Below are positions 52,095 through 62,481 of a stretch of DNA of 64,000 nucleotides, in pieces. The position numbers and the translations under genes are program-made. Below the pieces are notes generated by a model. The model was not told the DNA's origin, made no database searches, and saw only the letters and a list, made by a program, of their open reading frames with translations. How positions within the stretch are numbered: the stretch's first letter is position 1; every line of letters begins with the position of its first letter. The stretch is taken from assembly GCA_030756895.1 (NCBI GenBank), contig JAVBIX010000053.1, positions 1-64,000 on the forward strand, given 5' to 3'. This stretch comes from Synechococcus sp. SP2 MAG. GTDB lineage: Bacteria; Cyanobacteriota; Cyanobacteriia; PCC-6307; Cyanobiaceae.

Positions 52095-52839
52095 ATGGCC
52101 AGAAGCGCCAAACCGCTCGACCAATAATCTGATCTTCAGGCAGGAAGGCTCCACCCGGCCAATAGCGACCATCCCAGCTGTTACTGCGGTTATCACCAAG
52201 AACGAGAACACGTCCCTCCGGGACCGTGGCATTCAGGGTGCGGCACAGGCTCATCCCCCGCTTGTCCAGAGGGCAGTAATTGGTCACATAAGGTTCGTCG
52301 AGATCAACACCGTTTACCCGCACCTCTCCTCGAGGGTTCACCACCACCTGATCACCCGCCACAGCCACAACGCGTTTGATGTAGGCATCACAGGCCGGAT
52401 GACTAACGCCAGGAATTAAACCGATCAAAGGGATATTCGCGAGAACGCATTGAAAAGGTGGGGGTGACGTTGTTGAGCGCAGTGCAGGATCGAAGGCATA
52501 GGGGGAATTGAACACAACAATTTCTCCCCGCCGAGGTTTGCGGCCGCGATAGGTGAGCTTCTCGACAAGCAGGCGATCTTGGATCTGCAAGCCAGGGAGC
52601 ATCGAGCCTGAGGGAATGAAGCGTGCCTCGGCCAAATAGTGACGAATCCCGAAATAAAGAGCGATCGTGAACAACAACGGGCCCCAAAAATCCCAGAGCG
52701 GATGTCCAGAACCTTGTTCCTTTTTTAGATCCTTATTGCCCTCCTGAAGAGTCTCGCTGCTGTTGGGCTGGTCGTCGTCAGAACGATTGTTGTGTTGCTT
52801 GTCTACCAACAGACACCTTGCTTCAATCCTGAAACGCAC
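52066..52839 (-). CDS. lepB: Signal peptidase I
   Basis: EARFIPSGSMLPGLQIQDRLLVEKLTYRGRKPRRGEIVVFNSP...YIKRVVAVAGDQVVV...VLGDNRSNSWDGRYW. Confidence 0.95.
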   Translation of the reverse strand: MRFRIEARCLLVDKQHNNRSDDDQPNSSETLQEGNKDLKKEQGSGHPLWDFWGPLLFTIALYFGIRHYLAEARFIPSGSMLPGLQIQDRLLVEKLTYRGRKPRRGEIVVFNSPYAFDPALRSTTSPPPFQCVLANIPLIGLIPGVSHPACDAYIKRVVAVAGDQVVVNPRGEVRVNGVDLDEPYVTNYCPLDKRGMSLCRTLNATVPEGRVLVLGDNRSNSWDGRYWPGGAFLPEDQIIGRAVWRFWPFNRLGSLGS

Positions 52840-52890
52840 GATAGGCGCGATCAGCCTGCGCTTCTAGCCTGAAACCAGGCACGGTGATCC

Positions 52891-54396
52891 ATGGTCCGAC
52901 CCCGCTGGCAGGGCGTGAAACCCCGCACCATCCAATTGTTCTGGAATCGCTGGGATCAGGTCTTAGCCCTGATTGCAGCACTCAATCTGATCTGGGTGAT
53001 TTTCGATGTCACCTATATTCCGCTGCGAAATTTCTGGCTGCAGAGAACGCTCTATCCCCTTCCATCGATCAACTTGGCCTTGCCACTGCCGTGGCTGCCG
53101 GACATCACACCCCTCTACGACCCGCTGAAGGGCATCGAAGTTCACCGTGACACGGTGTCTTACGTCGAGCACTTCCGCAGACTCGAGACCACCGCTTCAA
53201 CGTTGGGCATCAACAGTCAAGCCGCTCGACAATTGCGGCTGGAAATGGTGGTTAGGAATAGCCAGTTGGTTGATGAAAACCCTTTCATCAGCTCTGGAAA
53301 TGTAGGCGCATTCGAAAAGCTCAAGAACCGTCTTAGAGCGCGAGCTGAGATGGATTCAGCCAAACAGGCGGCGGCCTATCTCCTCAGCGACCGCTACGTG
53401 AGCAAGCACGACTGGGGCCAAGAGCGTCAGTTTTGGAACACCAAAATTCTTCCGTTAGCGGAGACCAATTACTCGCGCGGAATTGATGAAAACGGAATGC
53501 CAATCGACCTCTCCTGGCGGATCGACATTCCTTTTCAAATCCTGTTCCTACTGGACATCCTGGTTCGTACGCTTCGACTGAAACGTCGTTTTCCGGCGAT
53601 GGCTTGGAGAGACGCCTTACTCAGACGTTGGATTGACCTGCCTCTGTTAATACCATTTTGGCGTCTATTGCGAGTTGTTCCAGTCACAGAGCGGCTATCC
53701 CGCGCTCAGCTTCTCAATCTTGAGCCCCTTCGTGCAGCCGTCAGTCGCGGCGTTGTCGCGGTCCTGGCGCTCGAATTATTTGAAGTGATCACGCTGCGTG
53801 TTCTGGATGCAATGCAAGGCATCGTGCGCTCGCCGAATCTTCCCGACAGAATTCTCCGACTTTGTAGTCATCAATCTGTTGACAGCAGCGAAGAAAGGGA
53901 ACTCGCGGAGCTACTACGGCTCTGGCTCCCTCTCATCCTCACGCAAGTGGGTCCAGGGATGCGGCCACAACTTGTGGCGCTATTCGGCCACGCTCTTCAA
54001 CGGAATCTGGATGGTCTGGTTTTACCGGCACCGCTAAGGGAGCTTCCTGGAGTGCAAAAAGCGGAATCCGAACTGAGCCGTCAGCTCGCTACGGGAATGG
54101 TGGATTCGCTGTTGGGGCTTTCAAAGAGTGCCGGCGACCAACTTGGTCAGAAAGATCAAGTTCTGGAAAATCTTGGGATTCAAACTCTCGATCGTTTTTG
54201 GGAGGAGCTCGCTCGCACGCTCGAGCAAGGCGTCGTACTGGAACGAAGCCAAGAACTATTGGTGGCGTTTCTCGAAGAATTCAAGCGCACCAGCATGTTC
54301 CAACTTCACACTCAAGGTGGCGTGGACGAACTGATTACCGAGCTCGATGGGCTGAATTTCAACCCAAAAGAGCCTGGTTCCACTCCTCGGGCTTGA
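52891..54396 (+). CDS. Hypothetical membrane-associated protein
   Basis: 501 aa; N-terminal TM LALIAALNLIWVIFDVTYIPLRNFWLQRTLYPLP; second hydrophobic region IPFQILFLLDILVRTLRLKRRFP. Confidence 0.75.
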   Translation: MVRPRWQGVKPRTIQLFWNRWDQVLALIAALNLIWVIFDVTYIPLRNFWLQRTLYPLPSINLALPLPWLPDITPLYDPLKGIEVHRDTVSYVEHFRRLETTASTLGINSQAARQLRLEMVVRNSQLVDENPFISSGNVGAFEKLKNRLRARAEMDSAKQAAAYLLSDRYVSKHDWGQERQFWNTKILPLAETNYSRGIDENGMPIDLSWRIDIPFQILFLLDILVRTLRLKRRFPAMAWRDALLRRWIDLPLLIPFWRLLRVVPVTERLSRAQLLNLEPLRAAVSRGVVAVLALELFEVITLRVLDAMQGIVRSPNLPDRILRLCSHQSVDSSEERELAELLRLWLPLILTQVGPGMRPQLVALFGHALQRNLDGLVLPAPLRELPGVQKAESELSRQLATGMVDSLLGLSKSAGDQLGQKDQVLENLGIQTLDRFWEELARTLEQGVVLERSQELLVAFLEEFKRTSMFQLHTQGGVDELITELDGLNFNPKEPGSTPRA

Positions 54397-54727
54397 ATCC
54401 CACCAAAAAATCGCCGTTGGGCAATGCAACAAAAGGGCGTTTGATCAAACGCCCATCTGCAGCCAACGCCGTAAGGGCGTCATCGTCATTCATCGTTTTA
54501 ACAACATCTGCTCCCAGGGCTCGGTAGCTCTGGCCACTGGTGTTGAAGAGAAGTTGACGACGAGCCAACCGCTGAAAGGCAAGTAACAGCTCCTCTTTTG
54601 AAGGAGGAGCTGTTGTGATGTCAACGACCTCATAGGTCAAATTGTTGGCATCCAGCCAAGCCAGGGCCTTACGGCAAGTGGAACATCGGGAGTAGCTGTA
54701 AACCTTGATGGTTTGAGCCAAGCTCAA
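54359..54727 (-). CDS. ArsC/Spx/MgsR-family thioredoxin-fold protein
   Basis: IKVYSYSRCSTCRKALAWLDANNLTYEVVDITTAPPSKEELLLAF...FNTSGQSYRALG...RLIKRPFVALPNGDFLVGFKPEEW. Confidence 0.92.
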   Translation of the reverse strand: MSLAQTIKVYSYSRCSTCRKALAWLDANNLTYEVVDITTAPPSKEELLLAFQRLARRQLLFNTSGQSYRALGADVVKTMNDDDALTALAADGRLIKRPFVALPNGDFLVGFKPEEWNQALLG

Positions 54728-55083
54728 CGTCCAAATAAGTTCTTCACAGCACCAAGCAGGCTGTTTGAACCCTTACCAACGCCTTCGTCAGGGCGAGTCT
54801 TAATGGTCACATCGCCATTCACACTGGTGCGGCAGCTCAAGCGATAGTTCGCAGGGCGGTCGGAGAGGTATACCTCTTCAACATCGCTACGGGGGGAGAG
54901 GTTCTGGGCTCCTTCAATAACCTCGATCACGCAGGTTCCGCACTGGCCAACCCCGCCACAGTTATTGAGGTTGTTCAGACCTTTGTAAGGGTTGATCCCG
55001 GATGAAAGGGCTGCTTTGCGTAAATTCGCTCCTTCGATGCAACCGACCTGTTGGCCTTCCTGCTCAAAACGGATGGTGGGCAC
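54724..55083 (-). CDS. 2Fe-2S ferredoxin-like protein
   Basis: NNCGGVGQCGTCVIEVIEGAQNLS...YRLSCRTSVNGDVTI. Confidence 0.92.
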   Translation of the reverse strand: MPTIRFEQEGQQVGCIEGANLRKAALSSGINPYKGLNNLNNCGGVGQCGTCVIEVIEGAQNLSPRSDVEEVYLSDRPANYRLSCRTSVNGDVTIKTRPDEGVGKGSNSLLGAVKNLFGR

Positions 55084-55189
55084 GGGTCGTTCACAATCTA
55101 GGCGCGCACCAACTTACAAGAAGTAAGGCCTCAATAGCGCCTCAATCTCAGATCTTGCCCAGAAAAGCTGGATTCAGCTCCCTGAAGCC

Positions 55190-55702
55190 TTAACCACCGG
55201 CCGCTCGAACGCATGCCTCCAACAGGGGAGCAACGGCATCCGAATCACGCCAACCTGAAATCGAAATGACGCGACCATCCATATTTTTGTAGGTACGGAA
55301 AAACTCAGCAACATCCTCAAGCTGGCTGGGTGCAATTTGTTGAATGCTCTTAATCCCTGCTTGCCTAGGGTCAGCGACCGGAACACAGAGAATCTTGCCG
55401 TCGTAATGCCCCGTGTCATCCATGTCGAGCACCCCGATCGGTCTGGCTTTGATCAAACATCCCGCAAAGGTGGGTTCCGCCATGATCACCATGGCATCGA
55501 GAGGAGACCCATCCTCGGCAAGCGTATTTGGAACAAATCCGTAGTCAAAGGGGTATCGAATCGAAGGGTGAAGCACACGGTCCAGTGCCATCACGCCAAC
55601 GTCTTCTGAAAACTCATATTTGTTGCAACTACCCGCTGGAATCTCAACGATCAGATTGAGTAGCCCCGGAGAGGGCGAAGGAGGCAGGGACCTCAGATCC
55701 AT
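55190..55702 (-). CDS. ppa: Inorganic pyrophosphatase
   Basis: IVEIPAGSCNKYEFSEDVGVMALDRVLHPSIRYPFDYGFVPNTLAEDGSPLDAMVIM. Confidence 0.96.
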   Translation of the reverse strand: MDLRSLPPSPSPGLLNLIVEIPAGSCNKYEFSEDVGVMALDRVLHPSIRYPFDYGFVPNTLAEDGSPLDAMVIMAEPTFAGCLIKARPIGVLDMDDTGHYDGKILCVPVADPRQAGIKSIQQIAPSQLEDVAEFFRTYKNMDGRVISISGWRDSDAVAPLLEACVRAAGG

Positions 55703-55880
55703 GGCGATCTTGCGCAGTGAGTGGTTTCAAAGAACCCGTTGGAGGGCGATCAGTCAGTACAGCAGCCAATGGAATTCCAAGGCTGGTGCAAGCAAGGATG
55801 AACCCTAAAAAGGCCAGTGTTGGCGGAGCAACTTGAAACGAGGGTTGCTGAGAAAATTCGCGGGCAGGCTCGGGGTCCAT
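55644..55880 (-). CDS. Small single-TM hypothetical protein
   Basis: 78 aa with hydrophobic segment PPTLAFLGFILACTSLGIPLAAVLT; overlaps the ppa start by 59 bp, so weakly supported. Confidence 0.35.
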   Translation of the reverse strand: MDPEPAREFSQQPSFQVAPPTLAFLGFILACTSLGIPLAAVLTDRPPTGSLKPLTAQDRHGSEVPASFALSGATQSDR

Positions 55881-56001
55881 TCAGACAGGATTAAGGACAT
55901 CCGGTGAGGGTTTGGCCCTATGCAATCCATACCTAATGGCATGAAAAGCTCCGGAAAGGCGTTATTAAAAGGCTAGTGATGATTCTCGCACTATCACAGC
56001 T

Positions 56002-56466
56002 CTAAGCGGCTGGACGATCTTGTCGATCGCGACGGGCAGCAAGGTCAGAAGGAGCTGCAGGAAGATCTTCAAGGTGAATTCTGATCTGGCGCAACTCCTC
56101 GAGGATGGCACCTAAAACTTGCTGAGTTGCTGTAGATGGAGAATTGAGAACTTCAACGGTGACTTCCTTAATCCTCAGTACATCCTTAGCAAAACGAGCA
56201 ACTTCGTTCGGATGAAATAGAAGAGGATCTTTTTGGTCGCTTCGATATTCAGGATTTAGCTTCTTGGGATTAAAAGGAGGATTTAAATTGCGGGAGTCAG
56301 TATTCGTATATCGATAAACAGATGCTCTGGATCGGTTCAAGGATTTTTGAACATCATCGATAGCAACTAGAGCGTCTGATTGAGCCATCACCGCGTCAAC
56401 GCCCGCCGCGGATAGTGAGGAATCCTCGGCAACAGAAACAGGACTTTCGATCGACCTAGGAAACAT
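56002..56466 (-). CDS. Hypothetical protein, possible DNA-binding/regulatory
   Basis: 154 aa; helical segment AIDDVQKSLNRSRASVYRYTNTDSRNLNPPFNPKKLNPEYRSDQKDPLLFHPNEVARFAKDVL looks like a helix-turn-helix followed by a winged segment. Confidence 0.6.
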   Translation of the reverse strand: MFPRSIESPVSVAEDSSLSAAGVDAVMAQSDALVAIDDVQKSLNRSRASVYRYTNTDSRNLNPPFNPKKLNPEYRSDQKDPLLFHPNEVARFAKDVLRIKEVTVEVLNSPSTATQQVLGAILEELRQIRIHLEDLPAAPSDLAARRDRQDRPAA

Positions 56467-56614
56467 GAGACTGATTTAGGACACTTTGGAATGGGCAGAG
56501 AGTAGCAGCTGAAATTCAGGATGCCAGAGACGTTCCAGGCGATCGGGACACTTCCTGAAGCGACCATTTTCTTGCAGCGATGGTAGCTTCCAGTCTCATT
56601 CAATACTGATCGCT

Positions 56615-58411
56615 ATGCGCGTCTCCCGCCTGATGCTGGTGACGCTGCGGGATGTTCCCGCTGACGCCGAAATCGCTTCTCAACAATTGCTAATTCGTGG
56701 CGGATATATCCGACGCGTTGGCTCAGGAATTTATGCCTACCTCCCTCTGATGTGGAGGGTCCTTCAAAGGGTGATGAGAATCGTCAGGGAGGAGATGAAT
56801 CAAATTGGTGCCCTTGAAACGTTGCTGCCTCAACTTCAACCAGCCGAATTGTGGGAGAAAAGTGGCCGTTGGCAGGGATACACCGCTGGCGAGGGGATCA
56901 TGTTCCACCTTGAGGATCGCCAAGAGCGCTCCCTTGGCCTCGGTCCCACCCATGAAGAAGTAATCACTGAATTAGCCAGTGATCTCCTGAAGTCGTATCG
57001 CCAGCTCCCCGTCACCCTTTATCAAATTCAGAGCAAATTCAGGGACGAGATTCGCCCCCGCTTTGGCTTGATGCGGAGCCGCGAGTTCATCATGAAGGAT
57101 GCCTATTCCTTCCATGGAGATGAAGGAGATCTCTCCAACATGTATGCGCAGATGGAGAGGGCATACACCCAAGTCTTTCAACGTTGCGGCCTGACCGCTG
57201 TCGGAGTTGATGCCGACAGTGGAGCCATCGGCGGCGCCGCATCCCAGGAATTCATGGTGACAGCAGATGCTGGAGAAGATTTGATCCTCATCAGTCCTGA
57301 TGGTGATTACGCAGCAAATCAAGAGAAAGCCGTCTCAATTGCACCACCTGCTCTGCCCCTACCAAGCGGGGAACCAAAGGTCATTGCCACTCCAGGACAG
57401 CTCACGATTGATGCGCTCTGCTCGGCCCATGCGCTTGATCCCAGTCAGGTCGTCAAAGTGCTGCTGTTACTCGCCAAGCTTGAATCTGGTGATGAACAGC
57501 CGGTTCTTGTCTGTTTGCGCGGAGACCAAGAACTCAACGAGGTGAAGCTTGTTAATGCACTCACACAACAACTCGACAGCCCCGTTCTCGATCTCAAGCC
57601 AATCAACGCCGAACAATTGAAGTCACAAGGACTGCAGCCCTTCCCGTTTGGCTCCATCGGCCCTGACCTCTCAGATCAACACCTCGCTGGGGCGCACAGC
57701 TGGCGGAAGAAGTTCTACAAACTTGCTGACACAACAGCTGCCGAGCTGGACCGTTTTGTCTGCGGAGCTAACACAAACGACGAGCACCGTTGGGGGTGTA
57801 ACTGGTCTGATCTCGGCTCCATTGCCGCGATCGATCTCCGTAATGCCAGAGCAGGCGATCGCTGTGTCCATAGGCCAGAGCAGAGCCTCGAAGAGCGACG
57901 CGGGATCGAGGTGGGACACATTTTTCAACTCGGTCGCAAATACTCCCAATCCATGGGGGCTCAAATCACCACAAACGAAGGCAAACAGGAGCACCTCTGG
58001 ATGGGGTGTTACGGCATCGGGATCTCACGACTGGCCCAGGCCGCCGTTGAGCAGCGTCACGATGACGCCGGAATGATCTGGCCGCTCAGCATTGCCCCGT
58101 TTCAGGTGATCGTGGTGGTGGCCAATATTCAAGATGAGGTTCAAATGGCCCTCGGTGAGGAGATTTACAACGAGCTCCGCGCCACGGGGATCGATGCCCT
58201 GCTGGACGATCGTGGAGAGCGGGCCGGGGTGAAATTTAAGGATGCCGATCTCATTGGCATCCCTTGGCGAGTTGTCGTTGGTCGTGCTGCCGCAGAAGGA
58301 AATGTGGAACTGGTGCAACGCTCAAAACGGGACGCCAACGTTTTAAGCCGAGCCGAAGCCATCTCGACCCTTCTCGAAGCGATTCCAACAGAGCTTCGTG
58401 TCCAGCTCTAA
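56615..58411 (+). CDS. proS: Prolyl-tRNA synthetase
   Basis: MRVSRLMLVTLRDVPADAEIASQQLLIRGGYIRRVGSGIYAYLPLMWRVLQRVMRIVREEMNQIGALETLLPQLQPAELW. Confidence 0.97.
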   Translation: MRVSRLMLVTLRDVPADAEIASQQLLIRGGYIRRVGSGIYAYLPLMWRVLQRVMRIVREEMNQIGALETLLPQLQPAELWEKSGRWQGYTAGEGIMFHLEDRQERSLGLGPTHEEVITELASDLLKSYRQLPVTLYQIQSKFRDEIRPRFGLMRSREFIMKDAYSFHGDEGDLSNMYAQMERAYTQVFQRCGLTAVGVDADSGAIGGAASQEFMVTADAGEDLILISPDGDYAANQEKAVSIAPPALPLPSGEPKVIATPGQLTIDALCSAHALDPSQVVKVLLLLAKLESGDEQPVLVCLRGDQELNEVKLVNALTQQLDSPVLDLKPINAEQLKSQGLQPFPFGSIGPDLSDQHLAGAHSWRKKFYKLADTTAAELDRFVCGANTNDEHRWGCNWSDLGSIAAIDLRNARAGDRCVHRPEQSLEERRGIEVGHIFQLGRKYSQSMGAQITTNEGKQEHLWMGCYGIGISRLAQAAVEQRHDDAGMIWPLSIAPFQVIVVVANIQDEVQMALGEEIYNELRATGIDALLDDRGERAGVKFKDADLIGIPWRVVVGRAAAEGNVELVQRSKRDANVLSRAEAISTLLEAIPTELRVQL

Positions 58412-58443
58412 GCCGCGTAAAGTCCACCAAATTTCCTCCGGTC

Positions 58444-58866
58444 ATGATCGCCGTACTGAAACGCCTCACTAGCCGTCTAATCAATGTGAGCCTGGCCCTT
58501 TGCCTAGGGCTTTCTTTGCTCGTTACGGCCTGCGGAAACGAATCTTCCACCCTTACCGGGGACTACGTCCAAGACACCGTTGCTGTTGCCCACACCATTC
58601 ACGACACTCTTGAGTTGCCCCAGGACGCGGCAAATCGCCAAGAAGCTGAAGGAGAGGCCCGCGACTTAATCACCGACTACGTCTCTCGTTACAGAGCACG
58701 GCCCAAGGTGAACGGCTTGAGTTCATTCACGACCATGCAGACCGCACTCAACTCCTTGGCTGGTCACTACAACAACTACACCAACCGTCCCGTTCCCGAT
58801 GCTCTGAAAGCCAGGATCGACAAGGAATTGGGCAAGGCCGAGAAAGCAGCAGTTCGCGGCACTTGA
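58444..58866 (+). CDS. psb27: Photosystem II assembly lipoprotein Psb27
   Basis: LCLGLSLLVTACGNESSTLTGDYVQDTVAVAHTIHDTLELPQDAANRQEAEGEARDLITDYVSRYRARPKVNGLSSFTTMQTALNSLAGHYNNYTNRPVP. Confidence 0.92.
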   Translation: MIAVLKRLTSRLINVSLALCLGLSLLVTACGNESSTLTGDYVQDTVAVAHTIHDTLELPQDAANRQEAEGEARDLITDYVSRYRARPKVNGLSSFTTMQTALNSLAGHYNNYTNRPVPDALKARIDKELGKAEKAAVRGT

Positions 58867-58956
58867 TCACAAAATCGAACAGCACTTTGACCGCAGGCAC
58901 GACTGTCTGCGAAAGTGTTGGATTGTGCAGAAATGCGGCTTCGGGCCGCCGATTCT

Positions 58957-60270
58957 TTGGCCAATGTTGTCGTCATCGGTGCTCAATGGGGTGACGAGGG
59001 GAAAGGAAAGATCACCGATCTTCTGAGCCGCTCCGCTGATGTCGTGGTGCGTTATCAGGGAGGCGTTAACGCTGGCCACACCATCGTGGTGGACGGTCGA
59101 GTGCTCAAACTTCACCTGATCCCTTCCGGAATCCTCTACCCAGACACCATTTGCCTGATCGGCTCCGGAACCGTGGTTGATCCCAAGGTGATGCTTGGAG
59201 AACTCGACATGCTGATCTCCAATGGGATCGACATTTCAGGCCTCCAGTTGGCATCGACTGCGCACGTCACGATGCCTTACCACCGCCTCTTGGATCTGGC
59301 GATGGAAAAGCAACGAGGTGAACGCAAAATCGGCACGACCGGTCGCGGCATCGGCCCCACCTATGCAGACAAGTCTCAGCGAAGTGGCATTCGTGTTCTC
59401 GACCTGCTCGATGAAGATCGGCTGCGTGATCGGCTTGAAGGCCCGCTGAGCGAGAAAAATCAACTGCTCGAAACCATCTATGGCGAAAAGCCATTGGATG
59501 CCGAAGAGATCATCCGTGAATATCTGGCTTATGGAAAACGCTTAGCCCCTCATGTGGTGGATTGCACCCGCGCCATCCATGAAGCAGCAAGCGACCGTAA
59601 AAACATTCTTTTTGAAGGCGCACAAGGGACTCTTCTCGACCTCGATCACGGCACCTATCCCTATGTGACCTCCTCCAACCCAGTGTCAGGAGGTGCATGC
59701 ATCGGTGCTGGCGTAGGTCCAACCCTGATCGACAGAGTGATTGGAGTCGCCAAGGCCTACACCACTCGGGTTGGAGAAGGTCCCTTCCCAACAGAGTTGT
59801 CTGGGAGTTTGAACGACCACCTGTGTGATCGAGGCGGAGAATTTGGAACGACCACTGGCCGTCGTCGCCGCTGTGGCTGGTTTGATGGCGTGATTGGTCG
59901 CTACGCCGTTCAAGTCAACGGACTGGATTGCCTTGCGATCACCAAGCTCGATGTGCTGGACGAAATGGATGAAATCCAAGTTTCAGTCGCCTACGAGCTT
60001 GATGGCGAACGCATCGATTACTTCCCCAGCAGCTCCGAAGATTTCGCTCGCTGCAAGCCAATCTTTGAGACCCTCCCAGGCTGGCAATGTTCTACGGCTG
60101 AATGCCGTCGACTCGAAGACCTTCCTGCTCCGGCGATGAACTACCTACGGTTCCTCGCTGACCTGATGGACGTGCCGATTGCGATCGTTTCCCTTGGTGC
60201 CAGCAGAGACCAAACGATCGTGGTGGAAGATCCGATCCATGGCCCTAAGCGTGCTCTCCTCAGCGCCTAA
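58957..60270 (+). CDS. purA: Adenylosuccinate synthetase
   Basis: [50 protein letters not shown] start preferred over ATG 58915. Confidence 0.97.
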   Translation: MANVVVIGAQWGDEGKGKITDLLSRSADVVVRYQGGVNAGHTIVVDGRVLKLHLIPSGILYPDTICLIGSGTVVDPKVMLGELDMLISNGIDISGLQLASTAHVTMPYHRLLDLAMEKQRGERKIGTTGRGIGPTYADKSQRSGIRVLDLLDEDRLRDRLEGPLSEKNQLLETIYGEKPLDAEEIIREYLAYGKRLAPHVVDCTRAIHEAASDRKNILFEGAQGTLLDLDHGTYPYVTSSNPVSGGACIGAGVGPTLIDRVIGVAKAYTTRVGEGPFPTELSGSLNDHLCDRGGEFGTTTGRRRRCGWFDGVIGRYAVQVNGLDCLAITKLDVLDEMDEIQVSVAYELDGERIDYFPSSSEDFARCKPIFETLPGWQCSTAECRRLEDLPAPAMNYLRFLADLMDVPIAIVSLGASRDQTIVVEDPIHGPKRALLSA

Positions 60271-60344
60271 GCGCGCTTACATCGCCCCCTCAGAGCCGCG
60301 ATCCAACGAACAGCCATACTTTCGCTGTATTAACGACAGCAGAG

Positions 60345-61358
60345 ATGTCCTCAACTCCCCGGTTCAGCACTGCTAGTTCTCTCGACGTCGTGGGCATCGG
60401 TAACGCCATCGTCGACGTGTTGGTTCAAACCGAGGACCAGTTTCTAAGCGATCACAACCTCAGCAAGGGCAGCATGGCCCTTGTGGACGAAGACCAAGCC
60501 AAAAGCCTTTACGAAGCAAGCGGTCCAGGTCTCGAAACCTCCGGAGGTTCAGCCGCAAACACACTTGCTGGCCTCGCTCAACTCGGGAGCAAGGCCGGTT
60601 TCATTGGTCGTGTTCGTGACGACCAACTCGGGGCCATCTTTATCCACGACATCCAGTCTGTCGGGACCCGTTTCGAGACACCGGCTGCCGTGAGCGGTGC
60701 GAGCACGGCCCGTTGCCTCATTCTCGTGACCTCGGATGCTGAACGCACCATGTGCACCTACCTCGGTGCCTCAACCCAACTGGACCCTGATGATCTCGAC
60801 CTCTCCATGGTTCGCGACACCAAGGTTCTCTATCTCGAGGGCTACCTCTGGGATAGTCCTGCAGCAAAAAAGGCCTTCATCAAAGCCGCTGAAGCCTGCC
60901 GAGAAAGCGGCGGACAAGTAGCCCTGTCGCTATCCGATGGCTTCTGCGTTGACCGTCACCGTGAAAGCTTTCTCGAGCTTGTTGACGGACATGTGGACGT
61001 GCTCTTTGCCAATGAGGATGAGATCAAATCGCTGTACGGAGCAGCTGACTTCGAGAGCGCGCTCGAGCAAGTGAAAGGTCGCTGCAGCGTGGCCGTACTA
61101 ACCCGCAGCGCTCAAGGCTCTGTCGTTCTCTGCGGTGATCAGCGCTGGGAAATTCCTTCCTACAAGCTCGGAGATCTCGTCGACACCACAGGAGCCGGCG
61201 ATCTCTATGCGGGTGGATTCCTGCATGGCTACACCCACGACTTCCCATTAGACGTCTGCGGCAAAATGGGGTCCATCTGTGCCGGACAGGTCGTGACCCA
61301 ATTAGGGCCTCGCTCAAAGGTTTCTCTGCCTGATCTGATCGCTAAGCATCTGGATTGA
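60345..61358 (+). CDS. PfkB-family sugar/adenosine kinase
   Basis: VVGIGNAIVDVLVQTEDQFL...GGSAANTLAGLAQLGSKAGFIGRVRDDQLG...LVDTTGAGDLYAGGFLHGY. Confidence 0.93.
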   Translation: MSSTPRFSTASSLDVVGIGNAIVDVLVQTEDQFLSDHNLSKGSMALVDEDQAKSLYEASGPGLETSGGSAANTLAGLAQLGSKAGFIGRVRDDQLGAIFIHDIQSVGTRFETPAAVSGASTARCLILVTSDAERTMCTYLGASTQLDPDDLDLSMVRDTKVLYLEGYLWDSPAAKKAFIKAAEACRESGGQVALSLSDGFCVDRHRESFLELVDGHVDVLFANEDEIKSLYGAADFESALEQVKGRCSVAVLTRSAQGSVVLCGDQRWEIPSYKLGDLVDTTGAGDLYAGGFLHGYTHDFPLDVCGKMGSICAGQVVTQLGPRSKVSLPDLIAKHLD

Positions 61359-61674
61359 TGGACGCCGCGGCCCAAGCGCCATAGGCGTGCGATGGCTGTG
61401 CCTGCCAGTGAAGAATCTCGGGGTTGTCGTAGCTATGGAGCGCCTCAATAACCCCGAGCAACGCGATCAAACCGGGCTCCGTGGTCTTGATCAAAAGCTG
61501 CACTTCATCGGCATGCTCAACCCGTCCTTCCCAGCGGTAGGAAGACTGAATGGACTGATAGCTCACGCAAGCTGCAAGTTCACGGCTGATCAGTTGCTCT
61601 GCGAGTGCAGAGGCTCTCTGTTGATCAGCCTCGGTGGTTAAAACCAACCACAGAGGATCAGGATGTAGTGCCAT
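61342..61674 (-). CDS. cutA: Divalent cation tolerance protein CutA
   Basis: LVLTTEADQQRASALAEQLISRELAACVSYQSIQSSYRWEGRVEHADEVQLLIKTT. Confidence 0.93.
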   Translation of the reverse strand: MALHPDPLWLVLTTEADQQRASALAEQLISRELAACVSYQSIQSSYRWEGRVEHADEVQLLIKTTEPGLIALLGVIEALHSYDNPEILHWQAQPSHAYGAWAAASINPDA

Positions 61675-62473
61675 TCAGATGCGCCAGAAGCTGGCTAACG
61701 CTATGCACAACAGGAACTTCAGCAATCGGTGAAGGTCGGCGCAGGAGCCATAACTCAAACCCCATCTCCATCGATAGGTTCGCCCAGAGCGCCTCAGTCG
61801 CTCCCCCCGACTGCCTGCAGACCACATCTGTGATCCCCCAGCGCCTACAAAGCGCCGCTTCCAGTGCACCTGGCTCGGGGCCTTGGAGTGGTCGCACCAC
61901 CGCTAAGTGTTCTGGAGGAACGCCTGCTGCCGCTGCCTGAATCAATGACATTGGCGAAGGAAGAACTCGGGCAAACACTGTGGCCCCTGCGTCACGAGCG
62001 ACCTTTGCTGCTTCAACCAACTGGCGGGCACCAAGGGCCAGGAGCAGTCGTCGTCCCGATAGGGGGTGATCAGCAAGGTCAGTCATGGAGCCGAGCACAA
62101 CCGCCTTCCCCGAGGCCTCCATCCGCCGTTCGAAGCGCACCAATTCCTGGCCCGAGCCCTTGCACGCCTGGTTCAACTGGTCACTAATCCTCAGCGCAAA
62201 CGGGTGAGTGGCATCCACAACCCAATCCACAGAAATCATCTGCAGCCATTGCAAAATCGCCTGTGAACCAGCCAGCGCACCCACGTGGATCCCTTCCACA
62301 TCCATCCCCCGATAGGGATCGGCAGCCGAAGCGCCCACGACGCTGACATGGACACGGAAGCCCTGCGAGATCAGAACGGCAGCTAGACGCGGGCCATCAC
62401 CCGTCCCTGCCAGCAACCAGACAGTCCCCTGGCGATTCTCCTGTCGGTGCATCAGGATGGCGCTCACTGTCAC
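61658..62473 (-). CDS. cobK: Precorrin-6A reductase (CobK/CbiJ family)
   Basis: VWLLAGTGDGPRLAAVLISQGFRVHVSVVGASAADPY...VVDATHPFALRISDQLNQACKGSGQELVRFERR. Confidence 0.9.
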   Translation of the reverse strand: MTVSAILMHRQENRQGTVWLLAGTGDGPRLAAVLISQGFRVHVSVVGASAADPYRGMDVEGIHVGALAGSQAILQWLQMISVDWVVDATHPFALRISDQLNQACKGSGQELVRFERRMEASGKAVVLGSMTDLADHPLSGRRLLLALGARQLVEAAKVARDAGATVFARVLPSPMSLIQAAAAGVPPEHLAVVRPLQGPEPGALEAALCRRWGITDVVCRQSGGATEALWANLSMEMGFELWLLRRPSPIAEVPVVHSVSQLLAHLNGTTS

Positions 62474-62481
62474 AGCTGAGA

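Noticed and set aside
58264-58443. Longer psb27 ORF starting at 58264
   Set aside because: The first 60 codons are antisense/out-of-frame to proS; the signal peptide starts at 58444.
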